Positions 17,630-26,425 of a stretch of 64,000 nucleotides of DNA are shown here, in pieces. The first letter of the stretch is position 1; the number at the start of each line of letters is the position of its first letter. Source of the stretch: Mesorhizobium koreense (GTDB lineage Bacteria; Pseudomonadota; Alphaproteobacteria; Rhizobiales; Rhizobiaceae); NCBI RefSeq assembly GCF_031656215.1, contig NZ_CP134228.1, positions 1,426,001-1,490,000 of the forward strand. Direction: 5' to 3'. Both the position numbers and the translations under genes were made by a program. The notes under the pieces were generated by a model. It was given only the letters and a program-made list of their open reading frames with translations, was not told the DNA's origin and did no database searches.

Positions 17630-18796
17630 ATGGACTTCGCCCTGAACGCCGACCAGGAGCAGATCCGTTCCGCCGTTTCCGAATTGTGCCGGGCATTCGG
17701 AGACGATTACTGGCTGGAGCGTGACCGCGACGGAAAGTTCCCCCGTAAATTCCATGCCGCGATGGCGACGGGAGGCTGGCTCGGCATCGCCATGCCGGAA
17801 GCATACGGGGGCGCTGGCCTGGGCATCACCGAGGCCGCGATCATGATGCAGGCGGTGGCGGAATCGGGTGCGGCGATGAGCGGCGCATCCGCCGTCCATA
17901 TGAACATTTTCGGGCTCAATCCGGTTGTCGTCTTCGGCACGGAGGAACAGAAGAAGCGAATGCTTCCGCCTTTGATCGCCGGTGAGGACAAGGCCTGTTT
18001 CGCCGTCACCGAACCGGATGCGGGCCTCAACACGACCGAGTTGAAAACCCGGGCAGAGAAAAAGGGCGACCGCTATGAGATAACCGGTCAGAAGATCTGG
18101 ATATCGACGGCGCAGGTTGCCAACAAGATATTGCTCCTTGCGCGCACCACGCCGCTGGATCGGGTGAAGAAGAAGACCGAGGGGCTGACGCTTTTCTACA
18201 CCGATCTTGATCGGGACCGCGTGGAGGTGCGCGAGATTGGCAAGATGGGTCGCCACGCTGTCGATTCCAACCAGCTTTTCTTCGACCGGATGACCGTGCC
18301 GGAAGAGGACCGGATCGGCGCCGAAGGCGAGGGCTTCAGGTCCATCCTGCATGGCATGAACCCGGAGCGGATTCTGATCGCGGCGGAGGCGATCGGGATC
18401 GGCCGTGCCGCCATCCGGCGCGCGGCCCGCTATGCCGGCGAAAGGGTGGTCTTCCACAGGCCTATCGGCCAGAACCAAAGCATCCAGCATCCGCTGGCGC
18501 GCGCCTGGGTCGAGCTCGAGGCCGCCAATCTCATGATGCTGAAGGCTGCGACCCTTTACGATAAGGGCATCGAATGCGGCGCCGAGGCGAACGCCGCGAA
18601 ATATCTCGGCGGCGAAGCCGGCTTCCGCGCCTGCGAAACGGCTGTCATGACGCATGGCGGGATGGGTTATTCCAAGGAGTTCCACGTCGAGCGCTATCTG
18701 CGCGAGGTCCTCATTCCGCGCATCGCGCCGGTTAGCCCTCAGATGATCCTGAGCTTCATCGCCGAGCGTGTGCTCGGGCTGCCGAAATCCTATTGA
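17630..18796 (+). CDS. Acyl-CoA dehydrogenase
   Basis: 388 residues, FAD-dependent. Domains: helical N-terminus (1-115), middle beta domain with CFAVTEPDAGLNTTELKTRA (123-142) and GQKIWISTAQ (153-162), C-terminal helical bundle with MTHGGMGYSKEFHVERYLRE (near 345-365). It introduces an alpha,beta double bond into an acyl-CoA. Located after the importer and before two CoA-transferases, it likely handles the same imported acid as CoA thioester. Ends with a four-residue-type overlap region in front of the next gene (no gap). Confidence 0.92.
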   Translation: MDFALNADQEQIRSAVSELCRAFGDDYWLERDRDGKFPRKFHAAMATGGWLGIAMPEAYGGAGLGITEAAIMMQAVAESGAAMSGASAVHMNIFGLNPVVVFGTEEQKKRMLPPLIAGEDKACFAVTEPDAGLNTTELKTRAEKKGDRYEITGQKIWISTAQVANKILLLARTTPLDRVKKKTEGLTLFYTDLDRDRVEVREIGKMGRHAVDSNQLFFDRMTVPEEDRIGAEGEGFRSILHGMNPERILIAAEAIGIGRAAIRRAARYAGERVVFHRPIGQNQSIQHPLARAWVELEAANLMMLKAATLYDKGIECGAEANAAKYLGGEAGFRACETAVMTHGGMGYSKEFHVERYLREVLIPRIAPVSPQMILSFIAERVLGLPKSY

Positions 18797-18807
18797 GGGG
18801 CACGCAG

Positions 18808-20025
18808 ATGATGAACGGCTCAGTTCCCGAATCCGAGCAACCGCGCATTGGCTGGCAGCCGCTCGAGGGGGTGCGGGTCCTCGACTTCTCCCTTCTGCTT
18901 CCCGGTCCGTTCTGCACGGTTGCCCTGGCGGATCTGGGCGCTGACGTGCTGAAGGTCGAGCCGCCGGCCGGCGACTTCGCGCGGCGCATGCCGTCTTCCC
19001 TGTTCCGCATGGCGAACCGGAACAAGCGCAGTATGAGGCTCGATCTGAAACATGTCGAGGCGGGCAGGGTCGTCAGCAGGCTTGCGCGATGGGCCGATGT
19101 CGCGCTCGAGGGCTTCCGGCCGGGCGTGGCCGACAGGCTCGGCATCGGCGCCGACGCTTTGCAAAAGAGCAATCCGCGCCTGATCTACTGCTCCCTTTCC
19201 GGTTACGGCCGATCCGGCCCGTGGAGCGGAATTCCGGGTCATGACCTCAACTATCTGTGTGCCGCAGGCGCCATGGCCTTGTCGGGCCATTGGGGTGAAA
19301 AGCCGCGCCGTTCGGCCATTCCGATGGCCGATCTCGCCGGCGGCACTTACGCGGCCATCGCCATTTTAGCGGCATTGCACGAAAGGGTTTCGACGGGGAG
19401 GGGGCGTGTGCTCGATCTGAGCCTCAGCGAAGCGGCTATGTCGTTCGCCTCGATCCGGCATGGGCTCGACCTTGACGGAGCATCGCAGGACCACCTCTGG
19501 CCGACCAACGATCTGTTCGAAACCGGCGATGGGCGGCATATCGCGCTTGGCATTGTCGAGGAGCAGTTCTGGCGCAACTTCGTCGCGGCGGCGCGTGACA
19601 TCGCCCCGGATCTGGACGACCCGGGCCTCGCCTCGGAGAAAGGCCGCCGCGCGCGGGGGGACGACCTGTCGATGCGGATGCGCGAAATCATGCGCATGCG
19701 CGATGCCGGCGACTGGCTTCGGCTCTTCGAGCAGCACGACGTTCCGGCGCAGCTCAGCCTTACGCCGTTCGAAGCCAGCCAGAGCCGGCAGATATCCGGC
19801 CGGGCGATGGTCATGGCCATGGACGGCGAACGGCATATCCCATTCCCGGTGCTGGCCGACGGTGAACGTGGCGCCGCTCTTCGTTGGACGGCTCCTGAAG
19901 CCGGAGAGCATTCGCGGCAAATGCTGGAAGAAGTCGGGTTCGACCCGACGGAAATCGCGGAACTGGAAACCCTTGGGGTGGTCGCTCCGCGGGCGGTGCC
20001 GGAATTGAAGAAGGAAGCGTTATGA
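18808..20025 (+). CDS. CaiB/BaiF family (class III) CoA-transferase, first copy
   Basis: 405 residues. Characteristic start PLEGVRVLDFSLLLPGPFCT, ADLGADVLKVEPPAGD (about 40-55), NKRSMRLDLK, RLIYCSLSGYGRSGPWS and the catalytic aspartate in PMADLAGG near 177. Family members transfer CoA between acids in the cytosol without a covalent glutamate-thioester of class I enzymes. An ATG with a GAGGGG site eight bases upstream is chosen over an in-frame TTG. It is followed by a second, clearly different family member, so they may act on two acids or form a heteromer. Confidence 0.91.
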   Translation: MMNGSVPESEQPRIGWQPLEGVRVLDFSLLLPGPFCTVALADLGADVLKVEPPAGDFARRMPSSLFRMANRNKRSMRLDLKHVEAGRVVSRLARWADVALEGFRPGVADRLGIGADALQKSNPRLIYCSLSGYGRSGPWSGIPGHDLNYLCAAGAMALSGHWGEKPRRSAIPMADLAGGTYAAIAILAALHERVSTGRGRVLDLSLSEAAMSFASIRHGLDLDGASQDHLWPTNDLFETGDGRHIALGIVEEQFWRNFVAAARDIAPDLDDPGLASEKGRRARGDDLSMRMREIMRMRDAGDWLRLFEQHDVPAQLSLTPFEASQSRQISGRAMVMAMDGERHIPFPVLADGERGAALRWTAPEAGEHSRQMLEEVGFDPTEIAELETLGVVAPRAVPELKKEAL

Positions 20026-21224
20026 GCGGGCCACTTGAAGGCGTACGCGTCGTCGATATGACGATGAACGTGATGGGACCCTATGCGGCGCAGATACTGG
20101 GCGACATGGGCGCGGACGTCTGCAAGGTCGAGCCGCCGGAAGGCGATACGCTGCGCGGCGTGGGACCTTCGCGCAGCAGGGGCATGGGCCCTTATTTCAT
20201 AAATCTCAATCGTAACAAGCGCAGCCTCGCTCTCGATCTCAAGAAGGAGCAGGGCTCAGCCGTGCTGCGACGCCTGCTTCGGCAGGCCGATGTGCTGCTT
20301 TACAGTTTCCGCCCCAAGGCGATGGAGCGGCTCGGCCTCTCCTATGCCGAGGTCGCGGCGCTCAACCCGCGCATCATCTACTGCGGCACTTTCGGCTACG
20401 GACAGTCTGGTCCCTATGCGGACAAGCCGGCCTATGACGACCTCATCCAGACCGCGATCGGCATACCGGTGCTGCAGGCGCGCGGCCTTGGCGAGCCGAC
20501 CTATATCGCATTGGCAATTGCCGACCGCGCCGTCGGCATGATGGGCGCGTCGGCGATCGGGATGGCGCTCTACTATCGCGAACGGACGGGCAAGGGGCAG
20601 GCGGTCGAAGTGCCGATGTTCGAAAGCATGGCGGAATTCGTCATGGGCGATCATCTTTACGGCAAGACGTTCGATCCTCCGCTCGGCCCGACGGGCTATG
20701 TGCGGATGATGGACAAGAACCGGAAGCCGTATCGAACCAGCGATGGCCATGTCGGCGTGCTCGTCTACAACGACAAGCACTGGAAGCGCTTCTTTACCGC
20801 TGTTGGACGCGATGACATGGCCCGCGATCCTCGCTACGTGACGATCGCGGGCCGCACCGAAAACATCGGTTTCCTGTACGACTTCCTTGCTGAAACGCTC
20901 ATGACGCGGACGACGGAAGAATGGCTGGCCTTCTTCCGGGAGAACGACATCCCGGCCATGCGGCTGACTACGCCCGACGAGTTGCTCGAAGACGAACACA
21001 TGGCCGCGATCGATTTTTTCAAGACTGTCGATCATCCGACCGAGGGACGTATCCGCATGATGGATATTCCCCAGACATGGTCGGCGTCGCAGCCCGGGAT
21101 CGGGTCGCTGGCGCCCCGGTTAGGCCAGCATTCGGCGGAGGTACTTGCCTCTTACGGCTTCTCGAAACCCGAGGTCGCGGCGCTTCTCGCAGATCAAGTG
21201 ATCCACACCGAAGGGGCCGGATGA
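20022..21224 (+). CDS. CaiB/BaiF family (class III) CoA-transferase, second copy
   Basis: 400 residues; PLEGVRVVDMTMNVMGPYAAQ, DMGADVCKVEPPEGD, NKRSLALDLK and YCGTFGYGQSGPYADKPAYDD match the family; the conserved aspartate region is ALAIADRAVGMMGA. ATG overlaps the stop of the first CoA-transferase (ATGA). Only moderate similarity to the first copy by eye. Last gene of the plus-strand run started at 13152; about 110 bases then separate it from the convergent amidohydrolase gene, with no clear terminator seen. Confidence 0.91.
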   Translation: MSGPLEGVRVVDMTMNVMGPYAAQILGDMGADVCKVEPPEGDTLRGVGPSRSRGMGPYFINLNRNKRSLALDLKKEQGSAVLRRLLRQADVLLYSFRPKAMERLGLSYAEVAALNPRIIYCGTFGYGQSGPYADKPAYDDLIQTAIGIPVLQARGLGEPTYIALAIADRAVGMMGASAIGMALYYRERTGKGQAVEVPMFESMAEFVMGDHLYGKTFDPPLGPTGYVRMMDKNRKPYRTSDGHVGVLVYNDKHWKRFFTAVGRDDMARDPRYVTIAGRTENIGFLYDFLAETLMTRTTEEWLAFFRENDIPAMRLTTPDELLEDEHMAAIDFFKTVDHPTEGRIRMMDIPQTWSASQPGIGSLAPRLGQHSAEVLASYGFSKPEVAALLADQVIHTEGAG

Positions 21225-21333
21225 TACCGGATCCTATCCATCCGCACCGAGACCTGCAAAGAGCAATATCGCCTGCAGCGGCCTCGTCACTCAAATAGAC
21301 GTTTGTTTGCAGCCTCTACCCAATGATGCCGAA

Positions 21334-22299
21334 TTAGCGATATCTTTCCAGAAGCACCTGCGCGTTGTCGCAGATTATCTTCCGGCGCAAGGCCGGTTCG
21401 ACGCCGGCCAGTTGTTCGTGCGGGTTGGGCAGGCCCATGGAAAACGGCCAGTCGGAGCCGAAAAATACGTTCTCTTCGCCGTGGGCCGCGGCCGCCAGTC
21501 GCAAGGCGGCGGGGTCGTGGCAGATGCAATCGACGCAGACACCACGGAAGACTTCCCTGGGCGGCCTCGCTCCCGTGTCGGCGCCCGGGCGTCCGGTCAA
21601 TTGACCGCGTTCAAGACGCCCAGCTACCGCAGCGGTCGCTCCGCCGCCATGTGCGAGGCAAATTTTCATCTTCGTATGGCGGTCAAGTATCCCTGAAAGC
21701 GCCAGATGCGCAGCGGCGAGCGCCGTTTCGACCGGACTGCCGAGCAGATTGTGAAGATAGAAATGATCGTATCGCGGGTCGCACCCCTTGCAGGGATGCA
21801 AAAACAGGAATGCCTCCGCTTCGTCCAAGGCTGTCCATAACGGCTCGTAGGCGGAATCGGACAGGAATATGCCGTGGCTGGCCGATCCTGCCGGCATGGC
21901 AAAGATCGTCTGGCCCTTGGCCGTCCACTCCTTCGCGACCGTGCTGGCGAGTGCTGGATGCTGCAGCGGAAGATGCAACATGGCCTTGAAGCGCGACGCA
22001 TGGCGCCTCGCCGTGTCTGCGAGCGCTTCATTGAGGCGCGACGTCCAGCCCCGTGCCTCCCCCTCGGAAAGATCAAGCCGATAGAGCGGTGGCGGGACCG
22101 AGATCCAGGCGCGCTCGACGCCATTGTCGTCCATCCAGCGAAGAAGCGCATCGACGTCGTAAACGGATGGCGTCGCCAGGACGTAGCCGTCAATCGACAA
22201 AGTCCCCTGTTTCCATTCGACGCCTTCGATACCGTTGGTGTGGTCTTGCGTCAGCGGGACGAGGTGGCAATGAATGTCGAGCGCGATCTTTTCGGTCAT
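21334..22299 (-). CDS. Amidohydrolase 2 family metal-dependent hydrolase/decarboxylase
   Basis: 321 residues, TIM-barrel amidohydrolase related to aminocarboxymuconate-semialdehyde decarboxylase (ACMSD). Has the N-terminal metal motif LDIHCHL (7-13), HGGG near 215 and the C-terminal FFGSDWPFSMG (near 285-295) with the conserved Asp. Family members decarboxylate or hydrolyse cyclic/aromatic acids. Last gene of the minus-strand cluster starting at 29094; three bases separate it from the aldehyde dehydrogenase stop. Confidence 0.88.
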   Translation of the reverse strand: MTEKIALDIHCHLVPLTQDHTNGIEGVEWKQGTLSIDGYVLATPSVYDVDALLRWMDDNGVERAWISVPPPLYRLDLSEGEARGWTSRLNEALADTARRHASRFKAMLHLPLQHPALASTVAKEWTAKGQTIFAMPAGSASHGIFLSDSAYEPLWTALDEAEAFLFLHPCKGCDPRYDHFYLHNLLGSPVETALAAAHLALSGILDRHTKMKICLAHGGGATAAVAGRLERGQLTGRPGADTGARPPREVFRGVCVDCICHDPAALRLAAAAHGEENVFFGSDWPFSMGLPNPHEQLAGVEPALRRKIICDNAQVLLERYR

Positions 22300-22302
22300 G
22301 GC

Positions 22303-23730
22303 TCAGGCTTCTCCGAAGCCGACGATGGCCTTGGTCTCGAGAAATTCGAGAAGGCCATACTCGCCCCATTCGCGGCCATTCCCGGATTGCTTGTAGCCAC
22401 CGAAAGGGGCGCTCCGATCGACGGGCGGGTAGTTGATATGCACGCTACCCGCGCGCAGTGCCGCGGCAACCTGCCGGGCACGCGCGATGTCTGCGCCCTG
22501 CACATAGGCGTTGAGGCCGTAGGGGGTGTCGTTGGCGATCTCGATCGCCTGCTCGATGCTTTCGTAGGGCAGGACGGCAAGCACGGGTCCGAAGATTTCC
22601 TCTCGCGCAATACGCATCGAGTTTTCCACGCCCGCGAAAACCGTCGGACGGACATAGTAGCCGCGGTTCAGACCGTCGGGCCGGCCGGGACCACCGGCGA
22701 CCAGGATCGCGCCTTCGTCGACGCCTGCCCTGATAAGCGCCTGCACCTTGTCGAATTGGGTCTGGCTGACGAGTGGGCCGAGCATGGTGTCCCCAGCCTC
22801 GGGAGATCCCGTCTTGTAGGTCTTGGTGACCCGTGCGGCGATTTCGATGACCTCATCATGCCGATCCCGCGGAACCAGCATCCTGGTCGCGGCACTGCAG
22901 GACTGGCCGCTATTGCCGAAGCACCGCGCGATGCCGAGCGTCACGGAACGTTCGAAATCGGTATCCGGCAAAAGGATGTTGGGCGATTTGCCGCCAAGTT
23001 CCTGCGCGACACGTTTTACGGTGGGTGCGGCGGCCTGGGCGACGAGAACGCCGGCGCGGGTCGAGCCGGTGAAGGAAACCATGTCCACGTCGGGATGCGA
23101 AGCGATGCGCTGGCCGACAGTCGGCCCGTCTCCGTTGACGAGGTTGAACACCCCGGCGGGCACATCGGCGTCGTGCATGATCTCGGCGATGATCAGAGCG
23201 CTGAGCGGCGACAGCTCGCTTGGCTTCAGGACCATCGTGCACCCCGCCGCAAGCGCCGGCGCCACCTTGCAGATCAGTTGATTGATCGGCCAGTTCCACG
23301 GCGTGATCAGGCCGCAGACTCCTATCGCCTCATGCATGATCCTGGTGCTGCCGTGCGGCCTTTCGAACGCGAAGGTCTCGAGCACCCGGATCATTTCACC
23401 AAGTTGATTGGGGCCGCTCGCTACCTGTGACGAAAGGGCGAACTTCATCGGGGCGCCCATCTCCTCGCTGACCGCTCTCGCCAGATCGCCGCTTCGCGCT
23501 TCGAAGCCATCCTTGATCCGGGAAAGAAGGGCGATCCGCTCCTCGCGGGTCGTCGTCGAGAAGGTGCGGAAGGCCTTTCTCGCTGCCGCGACAGCCGCAT
23601 CGACATCGGCCGCTCCGCCAAGCGCGATCTGGCAGATGGCCTCTTCCGTCGCAGGGTTGATCACATCGATGAACGAGGGTTCGGTGGGCTTCACCCATCG
23701 ACCGTCCATGTAGAATTCACCTAGATGCAT
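22303..23730 (-). CDS. Aldehyde dehydrogenase family protein
   Basis: 475 residues starting MHLGEFYMDGRW. TPWNWPI cofactor segment near 145, FTGSTRAG near 222, general base in AQELGGKSPNILL near 245, catalytic cysteine in FGNSGQSCSA near 280. It converts an aldehyde to its acid in the cytosol, most likely the product of the oxidoreductase or dipeptidase-like enzyme upstream. The much longer in-frame extension upstream is antisense to the dipeptidase gene and was rejected. Confidence 0.92.
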   Translation of the reverse strand: MHLGEFYMDGRWVKPTEPSFIDVINPATEEAICQIALGGAADVDAAVAAARKAFRTFSTTTREERIALLSRIKDGFEARSGDLARAVSEEMGAPMKFALSSQVASGPNQLGEMIRVLETFAFERPHGSTRIMHEAIGVCGLITPWNWPINQLICKVAPALAAGCTMVLKPSELSPLSALIIAEIMHDADVPAGVFNLVNGDGPTVGQRIASHPDVDMVSFTGSTRAGVLVAQAAAPTVKRVAQELGGKSPNILLPDTDFERSVTLGIARCFGNSGQSCSAATRMLVPRDRHDEVIEIAARVTKTYKTGSPEAGDTMLGPLVSQTQFDKVQALIRAGVDEGAILVAGGPGRPDGLNRGYYVRPTVFAGVENSMRIAREEIFGPVLAVLPYESIEQAIEIANDTPYGLNAYVQGADIARARQVAAALRAGSVHINYPPVDRSAPFGGYKQSGNGREWGEYGLLEFLETKAIVGFGEA

Positions 23731-23765
23731 TGTTTTGTCCGATCCGTCAGGATTGTCGCCGGCGG

Positions 23766-24734
23766 TCACGCCGGGAAAACGTCGCGATAGACGCGCAGCC
23801 AGTTTCCGTAGGTGACCTTGTCGATATCCGCCGCCGAAAAGCCCGCGCGCTGCATAGCGGGTGCAACGAGCTTCAAATCCGAAAAGGACCCGAACCAGTC
23901 CGGCGGCGCGACCTTGCCGGGGCGTGCGGCCGAGCCGGCACCATAATCCACGCCGCGCGTCCAGCGGCCTTTGCGCATCCAATCGTAGTCGGCGACTTCG
24001 TGGTTGTGACTGCGATCGGTTCCTATGGCGACATGATCGATGCCAGCGATCTCGATCGTACGGGCCACCATTTCGACCCAATTGTCGACGGTACGGCAGA
24101 AATAATCGCCTGTGATATTGCGATACGCGGCGCAGCCGATGACGCCGCCATTGTCCACAAGCGCGCGGATGACGTCGTCGGTCTTGTTGCGCTTGTGGGG
24201 AAACAGTGAATCCGCGTTGGCATGCGTGATGGCGACCGGCTTCCTCGAATGCTTGATCGCATCGAGCGTCGAACGATTGCCGACATGGGAAAGGTCGACG
24301 AGGATGCCCACACGGTTCATTTCGTGGATGACCTCGCGGCCGAACCGGGCGAGACCGGAATCTTCCGTTTCGTAGCAGCTTCCGGCAAGTTCGTTCTGAT
24401 TGTTGTAGGTGAGTTGAAGGACCCGCACGCCAAGTTCGGCGAACAATTCCACAAACCGTATACGGCCTTCCAGAAGGTTCGAATTCTGAAAACCCATGAT
24501 CAGCGCCGTGCGGCCGCCAGCGATGATCGCGTCGATCTCGCTGCGAGAGGTCGCGATACGGACGAGATCGTCGTTTTCCCTTACCAGGTCACGCCACTTG
24601 CCCAGGGAATCCAGCGACTCCACCGTCCCTTCCCAAAAGCCGCATGTCACGGTCACGCAGCCGATGTCGCCACGCTTGAGCTCCATAAAACTTTCGCGGT
24701 TAAAATGGCCGCATTGCAGCCCGTCGATCATCAT
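23766..24734 (-). CDS. Membrane dipeptidase (peptidase M19) family protein
   Basis: 322 residues. Recognised by LVDLSHVGNRSTLDAIKHS (near 160-178), AITHANADS, GGVIGCAAY, and the C-terminal GNWLRVY. In canonical renal dipeptidases the first zinc site is D-G-H-N-D; here the N-terminus reads IDGLQCGHFNRE and the usual His-x-Asp is absent, as in a divergent bacterial subfamily, so peptidase activity is doubtful. No signal peptide, so cytosolic. Sits between the oxidoreductase and aldehyde dehydrogenase genes. Start at 24734 or 24731 (two adjacent ATGs). Confidence 0.85.
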   Translation of the reverse strand: MMIDGLQCGHFNRESFMELKRGDIGCVTVTCGFWEGTVESLDSLGKWRDLVRENDDLVRIATSRSEIDAIIAGGRTALIMGFQNSNLLEGRIRFVELFAELGVRVLQLTYNNQNELAGSCYETEDSGLARFGREVIHEMNRVGILVDLSHVGNRSTLDAIKHSRKPVAITHANADSLFPHKRNKTDDVIRALVDNGGVIGCAAYRNITGDYFCRTVDNWVEMVARTIEIAGIDHVAIGTDRSHNHEVADYDWMRKGRWTRGVDYGAGSAARPGKVAPPDWFGSFSDLKLVAPAMQRAGFSAADIDKVTYGNWLRVYRDVFPA

Positions 24735-24775
24735 TTTTCTTCATGTCCTCGTGAAAATGTCAGCATGCAGCCCGG

Positions 24776-26425
24776 CTAGGTCACGGTTTGGTAAGCCCGC
24801 GCCGAAGGCCGAACGGATGCCAGATCTTGAAGCACCGCCTGCGCGGTGTTGTGGCCGGCGATCCCCGAAACGTAATTGCCTGGCCACGTACCGTTGCCGG
24901 AAAGATAAAGCCCCTCTGTGGGCGTACGATAGGCGTGCAGTCCGGCCATCGGCCGCATCCAGAAGCTGTTCCAGGGAAGCGTGTCACCATGGGTGATGTT
25001 GGCTTCGACCAACCCGTAACGCTGTTCGAACTCGGTCGGATCGATGCATCGGTAGTCGGAGATGAGATCGGGCAGACCCGGCATCCATTCGGCCAAAGTG
25101 GCGATTGCCCGCTTGGCGAAGATGTCGCGCTGGGTGCTCCAACTGCCCTGGCGCAGGAGATAGGGAGCGTTTCCAATATTGATACTGAGAACGTGCTTTC
25201 CCGTGGGCGCCAATTCGGGTGACGTCATCGACGGGCACAAGCCCCAGAGCACGGGCTTTTCCGAAAGACGACCGACAAGCATGTCGGAATGCGCCTCCTC
25301 GATGTAATCGAGGCTGGGCGCGATACGGAATTGGGCCGAAGCCAGCAGCTTGGCTTCCTCGGTGTCCTTTGCCAGCGCGTAGCGCGGCATGCCGTCGAGC
25401 GCCAGCACCACTTTGAAGGCGCGCCCGCGCATCGGCTTTCGCTCCAGTTTGCCGCGCAACTCGCCCCACTCGGCGGTGTCTTCCAGCAGAGACACGGTCG
25501 TTCGTGGATTGATCGCGGAGATCACGATCGGCGCATCGATTTCCTCGCCGTTCGTCGTCACGACGCCGGAAATACGGTTGTTGCGGACACGGAAGAGGTC
25601 GACCCGTTCCTCCAGGCGCACCCGGCCGCCATTCTTCTCCAGCCCGGCTCGCATCGCGGCGATGATGGCGCCCATGCCGCCCACGGGCAGCCCCGTCGAT
25701 CCACGCAATGGCATGCGTCTCGGATCGTGCTCGGAATCGCTGCGAATGGACGCAAGCGACAGCGGCCGCGTCAGGAGGTTGAAGGGCGACCCGGGGCTGG
25801 CGGGGCTCACCTGCCCGCCGACGACCGCCAACGGTGCGATGAGCGCCTGCGTCTGCGGCGCCAATTCGAATTCGTTCATCAGATCGCGTACGCTACCGAA
25901 CAGGATCCGGCTGAACGCTTCCTGATCCTCCAGTCGCGTCAGATTGCGCACCAGATGCTGCAGGGAAGGAGGCGGCTCGAAAAGCGAGATGCCCAGGCGA
26001 TCGGCAAAATCCTGGAAATATTTGAAGAAGCGCGCGTATCGTGCGGCTTCACCGGGCGCGAAGGCCTCGATCTGGGCATTGTTGCGGGCTGGATCGCGCC
26101 ATCCGACATAAAGCCCGAAGCCGTCGAGCGGCTGTACGAGAGTCGGATCGGGACGCACGAAACGCAGGCCGTGTTTTTCCAGCCTCAGATCATGAACGAT
26201 CTTGGGCTCGAGTGAGCCCGGCGAATTGCTGATCGTGGAAAAATATCCGGGCATGAATTCGACCGTCGCGACCGGTCCGCCCAGGCGATCGGCAGCCTCC
26301 AGAACGAGAACCTTCTGGCCGGCATTGGCGAGATAGCAGGCGGCGACCAGACCGTTATGGCCGCCGCCGACAATGATGACGTCGACGCGCTCACGCGCGC
26401 CGGCATCGTTGATGCTGACGTTCAT
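24776..26425 (-). CDS. FAD-dependent oxidoreductase, phytoene-desaturase/amine-oxidase-like
   Basis: 549 residues. N-terminal dinucleotide-binding fold VDVIIVGGGHNGLVAACYLA (14-33) followed by VLEAADRLGGPV; C-terminal TEGLYLSGNGTWPGNYVSGIAG closes the FAD site, as in CrtI-type and related flavin amine oxidases. With an importer, aldehyde dehydrogenase and hydrolase beside it, oxidation of an imported amine or cyclic compound is plausible; carotenoid genes are absent. ATG overlaps the binding-protein stop (ATGA), so it is coupled to the importer. Confidence 0.88.
   Translation of the reverse strand: MNVSINDAGARERVDVIIVGGGHNGLVAACYLANAGQKVLVLEAADRLGGPVATVEFMPGYFSTISNSPGSLEPKIVHDLRLEKHGLRFVRPDPTLVQPLDGFGLYVGWRDPARNNAQIEAFAPGEAARYARFFKYFQDFADRLGISLFEPPPSLQHLVRNLTRLEDQEAFSRILFGSVRDLMNEFELAPQTQALIAPLAVVGGQVSPASPGSPFNLLTRPLSLASIRSDSEHDPRRMPLRGSTGLPVGGMGAIIAAMRAGLEKNGGRVRLEERVDLFRVRNNRISGVVTTNGEEIDAPIVISAINPRTTVSLLEDTAEWGELRGKLERKPMRGRAFKVVLALDGMPRYALAKDTEEAKLLASAQFRIAPSLDYIEEAHSDMLVGRLSEKPVLWGLCPSMTSPELAPTGKHVLSINIGNAPYLLRQGSWSTQRDIFAKRAIATLAEWMPGLPDLISDYRCIDPTEFEQRYGLVEANITHGDTLPWNSFWMRPMAGLHAYRTPTEGLYLSGNGTWPGNYVSGIAGHNTAQAVLQDLASVRPSARAYQTVT

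Noticed and set aside
15914-18685. A 923-codon open frame on the minus strand
   Set aside because: It lies wholly antisense to the Liv-type transporter and acyl-CoA dehydrogenase genes, which have full family motifs; long antisense frames are common at this GC content, and its composition (His/Arg rich) is not protein-like.
22303-24081. Aldehyde dehydrogenase with 117 extra N-terminal residues
   Set aside because: The extension is antisense-like, arginine rich and crosses the M19 gene; the family starts at the ATG at 23730.
24776-26425. Carotenoid (phytoene) desaturase
   Set aside because: No crtB/crtE neighbours; the gene is coupled to an importer and catabolic enzymes, so only the broad flavoprotein family is supported.
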